Assembly: GCA_017302755.1 (NCBI GenBank)
Contig: JAFLCR010000163.1
Location: 1 to 5,112, forward strand
Length of the DNA: 5,112 nt
Reading direction: 5' to 3'
Source of the DNA: Alphaproteobacteria bacterium
GTDB taxonomy: Bacteria > Pseudomonadota > Alphaproteobacteria > Rickettsiales > JAFLCR01
Under the pieces are notes generated by a model. It saw only the letters and a list, made by a program, of their open reading frames with translations. It did not search any database and had not been told where the DNA came from. Each line of letters begins with the position of its first letter. Positions within the stretch are counted from its first letter, which is position 1. Of this stretch, positions 1 through 5,112 are shown piece by piece. A program made the translations under genes and the position numbers.

Positions 1-267
1 TTCCTCGTAGAGTTTGGCGAAATCGTCGCGGTTCAGCATCTCGACCGTCGTCGCGGCCGTGGCCACGGCCATTTCGGCGCGGGCATCGTTCTCGATCACC
101 CCGTATTCACCGAACATGTCGCCAATCTTAACCTCGGCCACTTTCTTTTCCGAGCCGGCGGGGCCGCGCTTCAGTTCCACCGCGCCGCTTTTCAATACGA
201 AGGCAAAATCGCTGCTTTCGCCTGGGCGGTAAATGACATCGCCCGCCTGATATTCTTTTGTCTGCAT
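1..267 (-). CDS. Cyclic-nucleotide-binding-domain protein, N-terminal part (truncated by window edge)
   Basis: The frame opens at the ATG at 267-265 and stays open for 89 codons to the window edge, so the C-terminus is not visible. The visible part reads as a cNMP-binding beta-barrel: GDVIYRPGE (residues 9-17), AFVLKSGAVEL (22-32), and a phosphate-binding cassette with F52-G53-E54 and R63-A64. The nine-residue spacing from Glu to Arg matches the PKA-type cassette, and the key Glu and Arg needed to hold cAMP or cGMP in this family are present. The usual Leu after GE is Tyr55. Whether a Crp/Fnr helix-turn-helix or another effector domain follows cannot be seen; a stand-alone cNMP domain is equally possible. 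The protein has no signal peptide or membrane segment so far, so it is probably cytoplasmic. It lies 161 bases downstream of rpoN on the same strand. The ribosome site is weak: AGG at 276-274, six bases from the ATG. The domain call is firm; the function is unknown. Confidence 0.85.
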   Translation of the reverse strand, partial: MQTKEYQAGDVIYRPGESSDFAFVLKSGAVELKRGPAGSEKKVAEVKIGDMFGEYGVIENDARAEMAVATAATTVEMLNRDDFAKLYEE

Positions 268-428
268 AGAAGGCCTGCTAGTTCGGCAGGCAGCCTAGCC
301 TATTAGGCTTCAATCGGCAATTTGTTCGTTTGCGCCCGATCCGCTCCCCGCTGCGCGGGGATGCTCACATGGCGCGCCGCGTGCGCGCGGGCTGACGGCT
401 CTGGTTCGTGTGCCCCCACGAAAGAAAC
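268..428. other. Gene-free spacer between rpoN and the cNMP gene, rich in inverted repeats
   Basis: No coding frame with family resemblance is seen here. The stretch holds five short inverted repeats: 273-278/286-291; 297-301/305-309 (AGCCT, ATT loop), with AGCCT also repeated directly at 292-296; 346-351/355-360 (CCCCGC, TGC loop); 372-377/383-388 (GCGCGC); and 405-410/417-422 (TTCGTG/CACGAA), the last about seven bases past the rpoN stop. None has a T-run after it on the minus strand, so no standard rho-independent terminator ends rpoN. I see no convincing sigma-70 or -24/-12 promoter for the cNMP gene. Confidence 0.5.
273..291 (-). promoter_or_regulatory. Hairpin covering the ribosome site of the cNMP gene
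   Basis: GCCTGC at 273-278 and GCAGGC at 286-291 are perfect 6-bp inverted repeats with a 7-base loop. In the minus-strand transcript the proximal arm contains the only Shine-Dalgarno-like AGG (276-274), six bases before the ATG. If the stem forms it would hide the ribosome site. The repeat is seen directly; the regulatory role is inference. Confidence 0.35.
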
Positions 429-1889
429 TTAAATAGATGATGTTTTTTTCAGCTTACGCCGTTCGTAAGACGACGGAATTCCCATCGCCTCGCGGTATTT
501 GGCAACCGTGCGCCGCGCCGCCTCGATGCCTTCGGCCTTCAGCGCCACCACCAAATCTTCGTCGGAAAGGATGCGATCATGGGTTTCGGCGGCAACGAGA
601 TCGCGGATGGCGTAGCGCACCGCCTCGCTGGCCACCTCCTCCCCCTGGCCGCCCACGGAGGAGGAAAAGAAATAGCGCAGCTCGATCGTCCCGCGCGGCG
701 TAGCGGCGTATTTGCCGGTGACGATGCGGCTCACCGTGCTGATATGAATATTCAGCTCATCGGCGATTTCCTGAAGCGTCAACCCGCGCAGATGCCGCAC
801 CCCGTGGTCAAGAAAGGTTTTCTGATGATTGACGATGGCGAGCGAGACTTCCAGCATCCGCCGCGCACGCTCATCCAGCGTACGGATCAGCCAGCGGGCG
901 GATTGCAGATGCTCGGCCATGAAGCGCTTGTCCTCGCGCCCCTGCAACCGGCCGGAAAGGGTTTCGGCATAGCGCTTGTCGATAAGCAGGCGGGGAAGCT
1001 GGTCGGTATTGAGCTCCACATGGTAATCGCCGTTCTTGAGTCGGCGCACAAACACGTCCGGAATCACGGCCTGGGCGGCGCTTTTTGTGAAGCGGCTGCC
1101 GGGGCGCGGATCGAGCGCCTTGATCTCGGCCACGGCATCGGCGAAATCGCGGTCGCTTAAGCCCGACGCACGCTTCAGCGCCGCCGCATCGCCTTTGGCA
1201 AGCAGATCAAGCCGGTCGAGAAGCGCCTGCATCGCGGGGTCGAGCCGGTTCTGTTCCTTAAGCTGCAGGGCTAGGCATTCCTTGAGATCGCGTGCGCCAA
1301 TGCCCGAAGGATCGCATCCCTGCACCGCCGCCAGAGCGGTTTCCGTTTCCTCCAGCGTGCAGCCAAGCCGTTCCGACAACGCTTCGAGCGACTCACGGCA
1401 ATAGCCGTCGTCATCCAGCAGATCGACCAGATTGGCGGCGATCAACCGGATGCCCGCATCCGGAACATCCATCTGCAGCTGGCGAAGCAGATGCTCGCGC
1501 AGGCCCGGCGCCTCGGCCGCCACCTGCTGCTCCCAGCCGGAGGCATCGTCTTCCCCGTCCCAGCCGCTGCCCTTGGAAGCGTAAGAAATGGAAGCCTCCA
1601 GAAACCCGTCTTCCTCCGCCCAGTCGTCGCCGTCGCCGGAATGATCGACGGGGGAAGGTTCCCCCGCGCTTTCCTCGCCGTCCTCTCCCGCCTCCGCCGC
1701 CTCCTGCGGCTCCACGGTTTCCCCGTCCTCGCGTTGCAGGAGGGGGTTTTTCTCCAGCTCTTGCTCGATATAAGCCTGCAGCTCCGGCAACGGCAGCTCC
1801 AGCAGCTTGAGCGCCTGCTGCAGCTGCGGCGTCATTGCCACTTGCTGCTGAGCGCGGAATTCCAGGCGCGGGGTGGGTTTGGAGGTCAT
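429..1889 (-). CDS. rpoN: RNA polymerase sigma-54 factor RpoN
   Basis: Sigma-54 directs RNA polymerase to -24/-12 promoters, where opening needs an AAA+ activator. The 486 residues match the family (477 in E. coli). Region I is the Gln/Leu-rich start, with RLEFRAQQQ and MTPQLQQALKLLELP at about 8-33. Region II is a strongly acidic linker at about 53-120 (around 24 Asp/Glu). The core-binding part covers about 125-320. The helix-turn-helix is at about 370-391, and the diagnostic RpoN box ARRTVAKYRE is at 458-467, close to the C-terminus. The ATG at 1889 is fixed by Region I and by an in-frame TAG only 12 bases upstream (1901-1899). There is no Shine-Dalgarno sequence; the bases before the ATG are pyrimidines. 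The helix-turn-helix reads HISTVSR (382-388) where most relatives have HESTVSR. It follows lptB after 72 bases, a common proteobacterial arrangement, but no hpf or ptsN follows it directly. Confidence 0.98.
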   Translation of the reverse strand: MTSKPTPRLEFRAQQQVAMTPQLQQALKLLELPLPELQAYIEQELEKNPLLQREDGETVEPQEAAEAGEDGEESAGEPSPVDHSGDGDDWAEEDGFLEASISYASKGSGWDGEDDASGWEQQVAAEAPGLREHLLRQLQMDVPDAGIRLIAANLVDLLDDDGYCRESLEALSERLGCTLEETETALAAVQGCDPSGIGARDLKECLALQLKEQNRLDPAMQALLDRLDLLAKGDAAALKRASGLSDRDFADAVAEIKALDPRPGSRFTKSAAQAVIPDVFVRRLKNGDYHVELNTDQLPRLLIDKRYAETLSGRLQGREDKRFMAEHLQSARWLIRTLDERARRMLEVSLAIVNHQKTFLDHGVRHLRGLTLQEIADELNIHISTVSRIVTGKYAATPRGTIELRYFFSSSVGGQGEEVASEAVRYAIRDLVAAETHDRILSDEDLVVALKAEGIEAARRTVAKYREAMGIPSSYERRKLKKTSSI

Positions 1890-1924
1890 GGGGAAAGGCT
1901 AGCGGAGTAGGCAAAAGAAACAAT

Positions 1925-1939
1925 GGGAAAGATTTTCCC
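1925..1939 (-). terminator. Possible weak terminator or attenuator between lptB and rpoN
   Basis: GGGAAA at 1925-1930 and TTTCCC at 1934-1939 form a perfect 6-bp inverted repeat with a 3-base loop. It can be extended at the base by AT pairs past one bulged C. In the minus-strand transcript the stem is followed by ATTGTTTCTTTTG (1924-1912), which is T-rich but interrupted. The stem is short and only half GC, so termination would be partial at best. Its place between lptB and rpoN would allow read-through to set the RpoN level. The repeat is observed; the function is inference. Confidence 0.35.
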
Positions 1940-1961
1940 CATCCCCACCATTTTTGCCGGG

Positions 1962-2723
1962 TTACAGGCTGAACCGCTCGCCCAGATACACCCGCCTTAC
2001 ATCCGGATCGCCAATAATATCGGCGGGCGTGCCTTCCATCAGCACCACGCCGTCGTGGAGGATGTAGGCGCGGTCGATGATTTCCAGCGTTTCACGCACG
2101 TTATGGTCGGTGATGAGCACGCCGATGCCACGATCCTTCAGATGCGCGATCAGGTCGCGCACATCCGCCACCGCGATGGGGTCGATGCCCGCCAGCGGTT
2201 CGTCAAGCAGCATGAAGGAAGGGTTCGAGGCCAGCGCGCGGGCGATTTCCACGCGCCGGCGCTCGCCGCCGGAAAGCGCGAGCGCCGGCGTATTGCGCAG
2301 ATGGGTAATCGAAAACTCCGCCAGCAGCGCTTCCAGAAGGCTCAGGCGCTGCTCGCGCGCGGGCTCGCAGACTTCGAGCACGGCCATGAGATTCTGCTCC
2401 ACGGTGAGCCCGCGGAAGATCGAGGCCTCCTGCGGCAGATAGCCCACACCCAGCCGCGCGCGGCGGTACATGGGCAAGTGGGTGATGATCTGCCCGTCCA
2501 GGCCGATAGCGCCGTAATCCGGGCGGATCAACCCGGTGATCATGTAAAAGCACGTGGTTTTGCCCGCGCCGTTCGGCCCGAGCAGCCCCACCACCTCGCC
2601 GCGCTGAAGCGTGAGGCTCACGTCGCGCACCACGGGGCGCTTGTTATAGCGCTTGCCAAGGTTCATGGCCTTGAGGCCCGCCGTTCCTTCAATCACCTGG
2701 GGAGTGAAACTCGATGCGCTCAC
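1962..2723 (-). CDS. lptB: LPS export ABC transporter ATP-binding protein LptB
   Basis: LptB is the cytoplasmic ATPase that, as a dimer with the LptF/LptG membrane subunits and LptC, extracts LPS from the inner membrane. All ABC motifs are intact: Walker A GPNGAGKT (49-56), Q-loop Gln98 in YLPQEASIF, signature LSGGE (150-154) followed by RRRVEIARAL, Walker B MLLDEP (171-176, catalytic Glu175), D-loop AGIDP (178-182) and switch His207 in TDHNVRETL. YLPQEASIFR and the C-terminal RRVYLGERFSL are typical of LptB rather than of other ABC ATPases. The length of 253 is near the E. coli 241; the extra residues are at the N-terminus. The start is a GTG (2723-2721) that shares GTGA with the lptA stop, preceded by AAGGGGGG (2734-2727). 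The internal ATG at residue 20 would remove conserved N-terminal sequence. The overlap suggests translational coupling to lptA. Confidence 0.98.
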   Translation of the reverse strand: MSASSFTPQVIEGTAGLKAMNLGKRYNKRPVVRDVSLTLQRGEVVGLLGPNGAGKTTCFYMITGLIRPDYGAIGLDGQIITHLPMYRRARLGVGYLPQEASIFRGLTVEQNLMAVLEVCEPAREQRLSLLEALLAEFSITHLRNTPALALSGGERRRVEIARALASNPSFMLLDEPLAGIDPIAVADVRDLIAHLKDRGIGVLITDHNVRETLEIIDRAYILHDGVVLMEGTPADIIGDPDVRRVYLGERFSL

Positions 2724-3283
2724 TGGCCCCCCTTCTGCTCAGGCTCGAAAAGCGCGCGAACACGGCCCTTGCCGTTGCTTGCTGCCACGCCGCCGGAAAT
2801 CACGCTGCGGCTCGTCGTCAGGTCGTAGGTCAACTGATTGCCCCGGATGACGTTCTTGCCCTTGGTAAGCACGACATTGCCTTCCAGCAGTATCTTCTGC
2901 TGATCGACCATATACGCGCCGCGGTCCGCGCTGGCGTTCTCCGTGGCCGTGGCGAGCGTCACCTTGCCGCGCACGTCGATGCGCGAGATCGCCCCGAGCG
3001 GATTATCGCCACCCGACGGCGCAGCGGACTGCTTCTGCCGGTAATGCACGACCATTTCATCTGCCCGCAGGCGCGTATTCCCCTGGGCGGCAAGCACGTT
3101 GCCGCGGAATATCGCCTGCGAGGATTCCTGCTGCACGTCGAGCGTATCGGAAGTGATTTCCACAGGCGCCTTGCTGTCGCCGCCGGGAAAGGGCAGCCCA
3201 CCCTTCTTCTCCTGAGCCGAGGCAGCGGCCGCCACGAGTATCATGACCAAGGGCAACAGGCGCCTACCGAAACAAAACCACAT
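2720..3283 (-). CDS. lptA: Periplasmic LPS transport protein LptA
   Basis: LptA polymerises into the beta-jellyroll bridge that carries LPS across the periplasm from LptC to LptD. The protein starts with a Sec signal peptide: Arg-Arg, a hydrophobic core LLPLVMILVAAAA and a likely signal peptidase I site after ASA, giving a mature start near QEKKGG. The mature part shows the OstA/LptA pattern: APVEITSDTLDV near its start, FRGNVLAAQGNTRLRADEM after it, and EGNVVLTKGKNVIRGNQLTYDL in the second half. Two ATGs are possible. The one chosen, at 3283, has AGGG seven bases upstream and gives 187 residues; the one at 3289 adds only Met-Cys and lies one base from that AGGG. The gene overlaps the end of lptC by 20 bases and shares GTGA with lptB, so the three are very likely co-translated. 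Identity rests on both the motifs and the neighbours. Confidence 0.95.
   Translation of the reverse strand: MWFCFGRRLLPLVMILVAAAASAQEKKGGLPFPGGDSKAPVEITSDTLDVQQESSQAIFRGNVLAAQGNTRLRADEMVVHYRQKQSAAPSGGDNPLGAISRIDVRGKVTLATATENASADRGAYMVDQQKILLEGNVVLTKGKNVIRGNQLTYDLTTSRSVISGGVAASNGKGRVRALFEPEQKGGQ
2727..2734 (-). promoter_or_regulatory. Ribosome binding site of lptB
   Basis: AAGGGGGG ends three bases before the GTG at 2723 and lies inside the end of lptA. It supports the GTG start over the downstream ATG. Confidence 0.55.
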
Positions 3284-3851
3284 GCACATTCCCTGTAAAT
3301 ACCGCCTGCTTGCTATGCCAGTTCATGGTAAAGCGATCTGCCTTGAGGGTGCCGAACGGCCCCTGCCCATAAACCGGAAGCTCCGATTCCACCGTCGCCG
3401 TTTCCATGCGGATCGTCGCGGCATCGGTATGAAATTCATACGCTATGTCCGAGTATACGTGCACGCCGCCGTCGAGGCCAAGGGTTTTTTGGGCCATATC
3501 CGCCTTTCCCGCCTTGGCCTGGAGGTTCAGCCAGCGGCCGTCCTTGAGGGTGATATCGCCGTTGATTCCCTTGAGCAACAGACGATCGCGGGCGGTCTGC
3601 ACCCCTTCCTCGGCTTGGATGTTATAAGGCTGCCCGTTCGCGTCCACGCCCTGCAGGTGCGGCTTGCTCATCGTGGTCTGCCCTGCGTCGTTCTGTCCAA
3701 CGCTCGAGAACTGCAGCGTGAAATTCTGCCGCGTGTCGTTCAGCGCTGCGTAAATCACCATCGCAGCCACCACCACCGTGCCGAGCAGCGGCAGGGTGAA
3801 TTTCAGCGTGCGCACCTTGCGCGTATAAGCGTGGATCGAGGTAACGACCAT
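3264..3851 (-). CDS. lptC: LPS export system protein LptC
   Basis: LptC is the bitopic inner-membrane protein that receives LPS from LptB2FG and hands it to LptA. The 195 residues have a short basic N-terminus (TRKVRTLK), a single membrane segment at about 17-37 (FTLPLLGTVVVAAMVIYAAL), and a periplasmic part of about 155 residues. The periplasmic part has the LptC/OstA beta-strand style: MSKPHLQGVDANGQPYNIQA (61-80), LNGD-like INGDITL (96-102), and a terminal TLKADRF ... VFTGNVHVVLF (168-194). That end resembles the GNV repeats of LptA. Sequence conservation in LptC is low, so the call also rests on topology, size and its place between kdsD and lptA. It starts three bases after the kdsD stop (TAA-AAA-ATG); the nearest purine-rich stretch, GGCGGGAA, is rather far upstream, so translation may depend on kdsD. 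It overlaps lptA by 20 bases. Confidence 0.94.
   Translation of the reverse strand: MVVTSIHAYTRKVRTLKFTLPLLGTVVVAAMVIYAALNDTRQNFTLQFSSVGQNDAGQTTMSKPHLQGVDANGQPYNIQAEEGVQTARDRLLLKGINGDITLKDGRWLNLQAKAGKADMAQKTLGLDGGVHVYSDIAYEFHTDAATIRMETATVESELPVYGQGPFGTLKADRFTMNWHSKQAVFTGNVHVVLFR
3291..3294 (-). promoter_or_regulatory. Ribosome binding site deciding the lptA start
   Basis: AGGG (3294-3291) is seven bases from the ATG at 3283 but only one base from the ATG at 3289, which favours the second ATG. It lies within the lptC coding sequence. Confidence 0.45.
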
Positions 3852-3854
3852 TTT

Positions 3855-4853
3855 TTAAGCGATTCCCGCCCGGAGAATATCATGAATATGCAGAATGCCG
3901 ACGGCCTTCCCATCCTCTAATACGAACAGCGCGGTGATTGCCTTCTCATTCATGATGCCGAGCGCCTCGGCTGCAAGGATATTGGGTTGAATGGTAACAG
4001 GGTTTTTTGTCATTACCTCGGAGGCAGGACGGTTCAGGATATCGTCCGCCATATGGCGGCGCAAATCACCGTCGGTAATCACGCCGAGGCAGCGATTCTG
4101 ATCATCCACCACCGCCGCGCATCCGAAACGCTTGGCGGTGATCACGAGCAACACATCCTTCATGAGCTGCGCGGGGCGCACCACGGGCAGATCGGCGCCC
4201 CTATGCATCAGGTCACGCACATGCACGAAAGCCTTGCCAAGCTTTCCGCCGGGATGCAGCACCCCGAACTCCTCCGGTCCGAACCCGCGCCGCGCGAGCA
4301 GCGCCATGGCGAGCGCATCGCCAAGCGCCATCATCATGGTGGTGGAGGTGGTGGGTGCGTTTACCGGCGAGGCCTCGGGAATCTCGGGGAGGATCATGGC
4401 GATATCCGCTGCGTCCACAAGCGCCGAGGTTTTCCGCCGCACCACCGCGATCAGCGGAATGGCGAAGCGGTTGCAGTAGACAATCACGTCTTTCAGCTCC
4501 GCCGTCTCACCGGAATTGGACAGCAGGATCACCACGTCGTCTTTCGTGATCATGCCCAGATCGCCGTGGCTCGCCTCGCCCGGGTGGACGAAGAATGCCG
4601 GCGTGCCGGTGGAAGCGAAGGTCGCCGCGATCTTGCGCCCGACATGGCCGCTCTTGCCCATGCCGCCCAGGATCACGCGGCCTTTGCAGGCAAGCAGCAG
4701 TTCCACCGCCTGGGAAAAGCTTTCTCCCAGCGTGTCGGAGAGCGCCTGCAGCCCTTCGATCTCCAGGGCGAGCGTATGGCGGCCGGCGGCGATGTCTTCC
4801 ACTTTGTGCGCTGAAGGGACAGGTTTCAAACGTGGCATGAGGGTTTCCGGCAT
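3855..4853 (-). CDS. kdsD: D-arabinose 5-phosphate isomerase KdsD (KpsF/GutQ family)
   Basis: KdsD converts D-ribulose 5-phosphate to D-arabinose 5-phosphate, the first step toward Kdo of the LPS inner core; it is cytoplasmic. From the chosen start there are 332 residues (E. coli 328). The SIS domain covers about 50-185 and includes GMGKSGHVGRKIAATFASTGTPA with the active-site Lys67, HPGEASHGDLGM, SNSGET, APTTSTT and LHPGGKLGK with the catalytic His200. Two CBS domains follow, at about 216-270 (with GVITDGDLRRH) and 280-332 (ending GILHIHDILRAGIA). The ATG at 4853 is preferred because GGAG (4866-4863) lies nine bases upstream and the length fits. A TTG at 4904 and an ATG at 4877 are in frame but have no good ribosome site. 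GutQ and capsule-linked KpsF are paralogues with the same activity; the lptCAB neighbourhood favours the housekeeping KdsD. Confidence 0.96.
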   Translation of the reverse strand: MPETLMPRLKPVPSAHKVEDIAAGRHTLALEIEGLQALSDTLGESFSQAVELLLACKGRVILGGMGKSGHVGRKIAATFASTGTPAFFVHPGEASHGDLGMITKDDVVILLSNSGETAELKDVIVYCNRFAIPLIAVVRRKTSALVDAADIAMILPEIPEASPVNAPTTSTTMMMALGDALAMALLARRGFGPEEFGVLHPGGKLGKAFVHVRDLMHRGADLPVVRPAQLMKDVLLVITAKRFGCAAVVDDQNRCLGVITDGDLRRHMADDILNRPASEVMTKNPVTIQPNILAAEALGIMNEKAITALFVLEDGKAVGILHIHDILRAGIA

Positions 4854-4862
4854 AGATACTGG

Positions 4863-4868
4863 CTCCAA
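4863..4868 (-). promoter_or_regulatory. Ribosome binding site deciding the kdsD start
   Basis: TTGGAG (4868-4863) is nine bases from the ATG at 4853. It is the best Shine-Dalgarno match near any of the in-frame kdsD starts. Confidence 0.5.
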
Positions 4869-4887
4869 GGGCTGCATACTGCCCGAT

Positions 4888-4915
4888 ATTATCCCGGATT
4901 TCAATGACGCCGGGA
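4888..4915 (-). promoter_or_regulatory. Possible kdsD promoter -10 with adjoining dyad
   Basis: The minus strand carries GATAAT (4893-4888), a good -10 match; transcription from it would begin near 4881, giving a leader of about 28 bases to the ATG at 4853. A perfect dyad TCCCGG-N12-CCGGGA (4892-4897 and 4910-4915) overlaps its upstream edge. No good -35 lies at the right distance (best is the poor TGTCCC 18 bases upstream), so an activator or a false match must be considered. Confidence 0.25.
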
Positions 4916-4961
4916 CACAACAAGCAACTGATAAACAGTATTTTTGATCTCTGGAAATGGC

Positions 4962-5112
4962 TTAATGTGCGAAAATATCCTGCTCAGCCCAACCAGCCAA
5001 GTCCAGCATGGCGCGGGCAGGCAGGAAGGCGAAGCAGGCCTGAGCCAATTCGCTGCGGCCTTCCCGCTTCAGTTTGGCATCCAGCTTTTCACGCAGGGCA
5101 TGCAGATGCAGC
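4962..5112 (-). CDS. rnd: Ribonuclease D, C-terminal end (truncated by window edge)
   Basis: The last 49 codons and a TAA stop (4964-4962) are present; the frame runs off the window edge. The sequence begins LHLHALREKLDAKL and ends FLPARAMLDLAGWAEQDIFAH. From memory of the family, the ending FLP-x-RA-x-LDLAGW...DIFAH, preceded by REG-R-ELAQACF, is characteristic of alphaproteobacterial RNase D, a 3'-5' exoribonuclease of the DEDD family that trims tRNA and other stable RNA precursors. The catalytic exonuclease domain and the HRDC domain lie outside the window, so activity cannot be judged. The stop is 108 bases from the kdsD ATG, and rnd next to kdsD is a common alphaproteobacterial arrangement, which supports the call. 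Confidence 0.85.
   Translation of the reverse strand, partial: LHLHALREKLDAKLKREGRSELAQACFAFLPARAMLDLAGWAEQDIFAH

Noticed and set aside
346..360. CCCCGC-TGC-GCGGGG hairpin as an rpoN terminator
   Set aside because: The stem is strong but no T-run follows it on the minus strand, so a rho-independent terminator is not supported.
579..1160. Open plus-strand frame of 193 codons antisense to rpoN
   Set aside because: It is fully inside rpoN, shows no family motif, and is best explained by third-position GC bias of rpoN.
1411..1923. Minus-strand frame of 170 codons overlapping the start of rpoN
   Set aside because: It is the +1 or +2 frame of rpoN, made of Gly/Arg/Ala runs, with no motif.
1923..2828. 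Open plus-strand frame of 301 codons antisense to lptB and the end of lptA
   Set aside because: It mirrors well-supported lptB on the other strand, has no recognisable domain, and is rich in His, Arg, Ala and Gln as expected for the shadow of a GC-rich gene.
3987..4814. Open plus-strand frame of 275 codons antisense to kdsD
   Set aside because: Its His/Gly/Arg-rich low-complexity translation is typical of an antisense shadow; kdsD has all family motifs in the other strand.
4854..4904. Longer KdsD starting at the TTG at 4904 (349 residues)
   Set aside because: The start is TTG with no ribosome site, the extra residues have no family resemblance, and the ATG at 4853 has a GGAG and gives a family-like length.
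4927..4945. Plus-strand hairpin ACTG-ATAAA-CAGT followed by ATTTTT, terminator-like
   Set aside because: The stem is only four pairs and there is no plus-strand gene upstream for it to end; on the minus strand there is no matching T-run.

Overview
The window looks like the core chromosome of a Gram-negative alphaproteobacterium with fairly high GC (roughly 60 percent by eye). Every supported gene is on the minus strand, so transcription runs from high to low coordinates. The order rnd - kdsD - lptC - lptA - lptB - rpoN is a classic proteobacterial neighbourhood. The direct kdsD-to-lptC junction (no kdsC between them) and the sequence style of RpoN, LptB and the RNase D tail suggest Alphaproteobacteria; the order or genus cannot be fixed from this window.

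Layout in the direction of transcription: (1) 5112-4962, the last 49 residues of ribonuclease D, cut by the window edge. (2) A 108-base gap (4854-4961) with a weak possible promoter and a dyad. (3) 4853-3855, kdsD, arabinose-5-phosphate isomerase, the first committed supply step for Kdo of lipopolysaccharide. (4) 3851-3264 lptC, 3283-2720 lptA and 2723-1962 lptB, which overlap or nearly touch. They encode the inner-membrane anchor, the periplasmic bridge and the ATPase of the LPS transport machine. (5) A 72-base gap with a hairpin followed by a T-rich stretch, which may act as a partial terminator. (6) 1889-429, rpoN, sigma-54. (7) A 161-base gap (268-428) with five short inverted repeats and no gene. 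(8) 267-1, the first 89 residues of a cyclic-nucleotide-binding-domain protein, cut by the window edge.

Functionally, kdsD and lptCAB form one envelope unit: KdsD makes the Kdo precursor and LptB2/C/A drive LPS out of the inner membrane toward the outer membrane. RpoN follows as in many proteobacteria, but the gene after it is not hpf/raiA or ptsN; a cNMP-binding protein sits there instead. I see no mobile element, CRISPR array, tRNA, rRNA or clearly undescribed system. The most useful second looks are the gene after rpoN, an isoleucine in place of the usual glutamate in the RpoN helix-turn-helix, and the structured leaders around rpoN and the cNMP gene.
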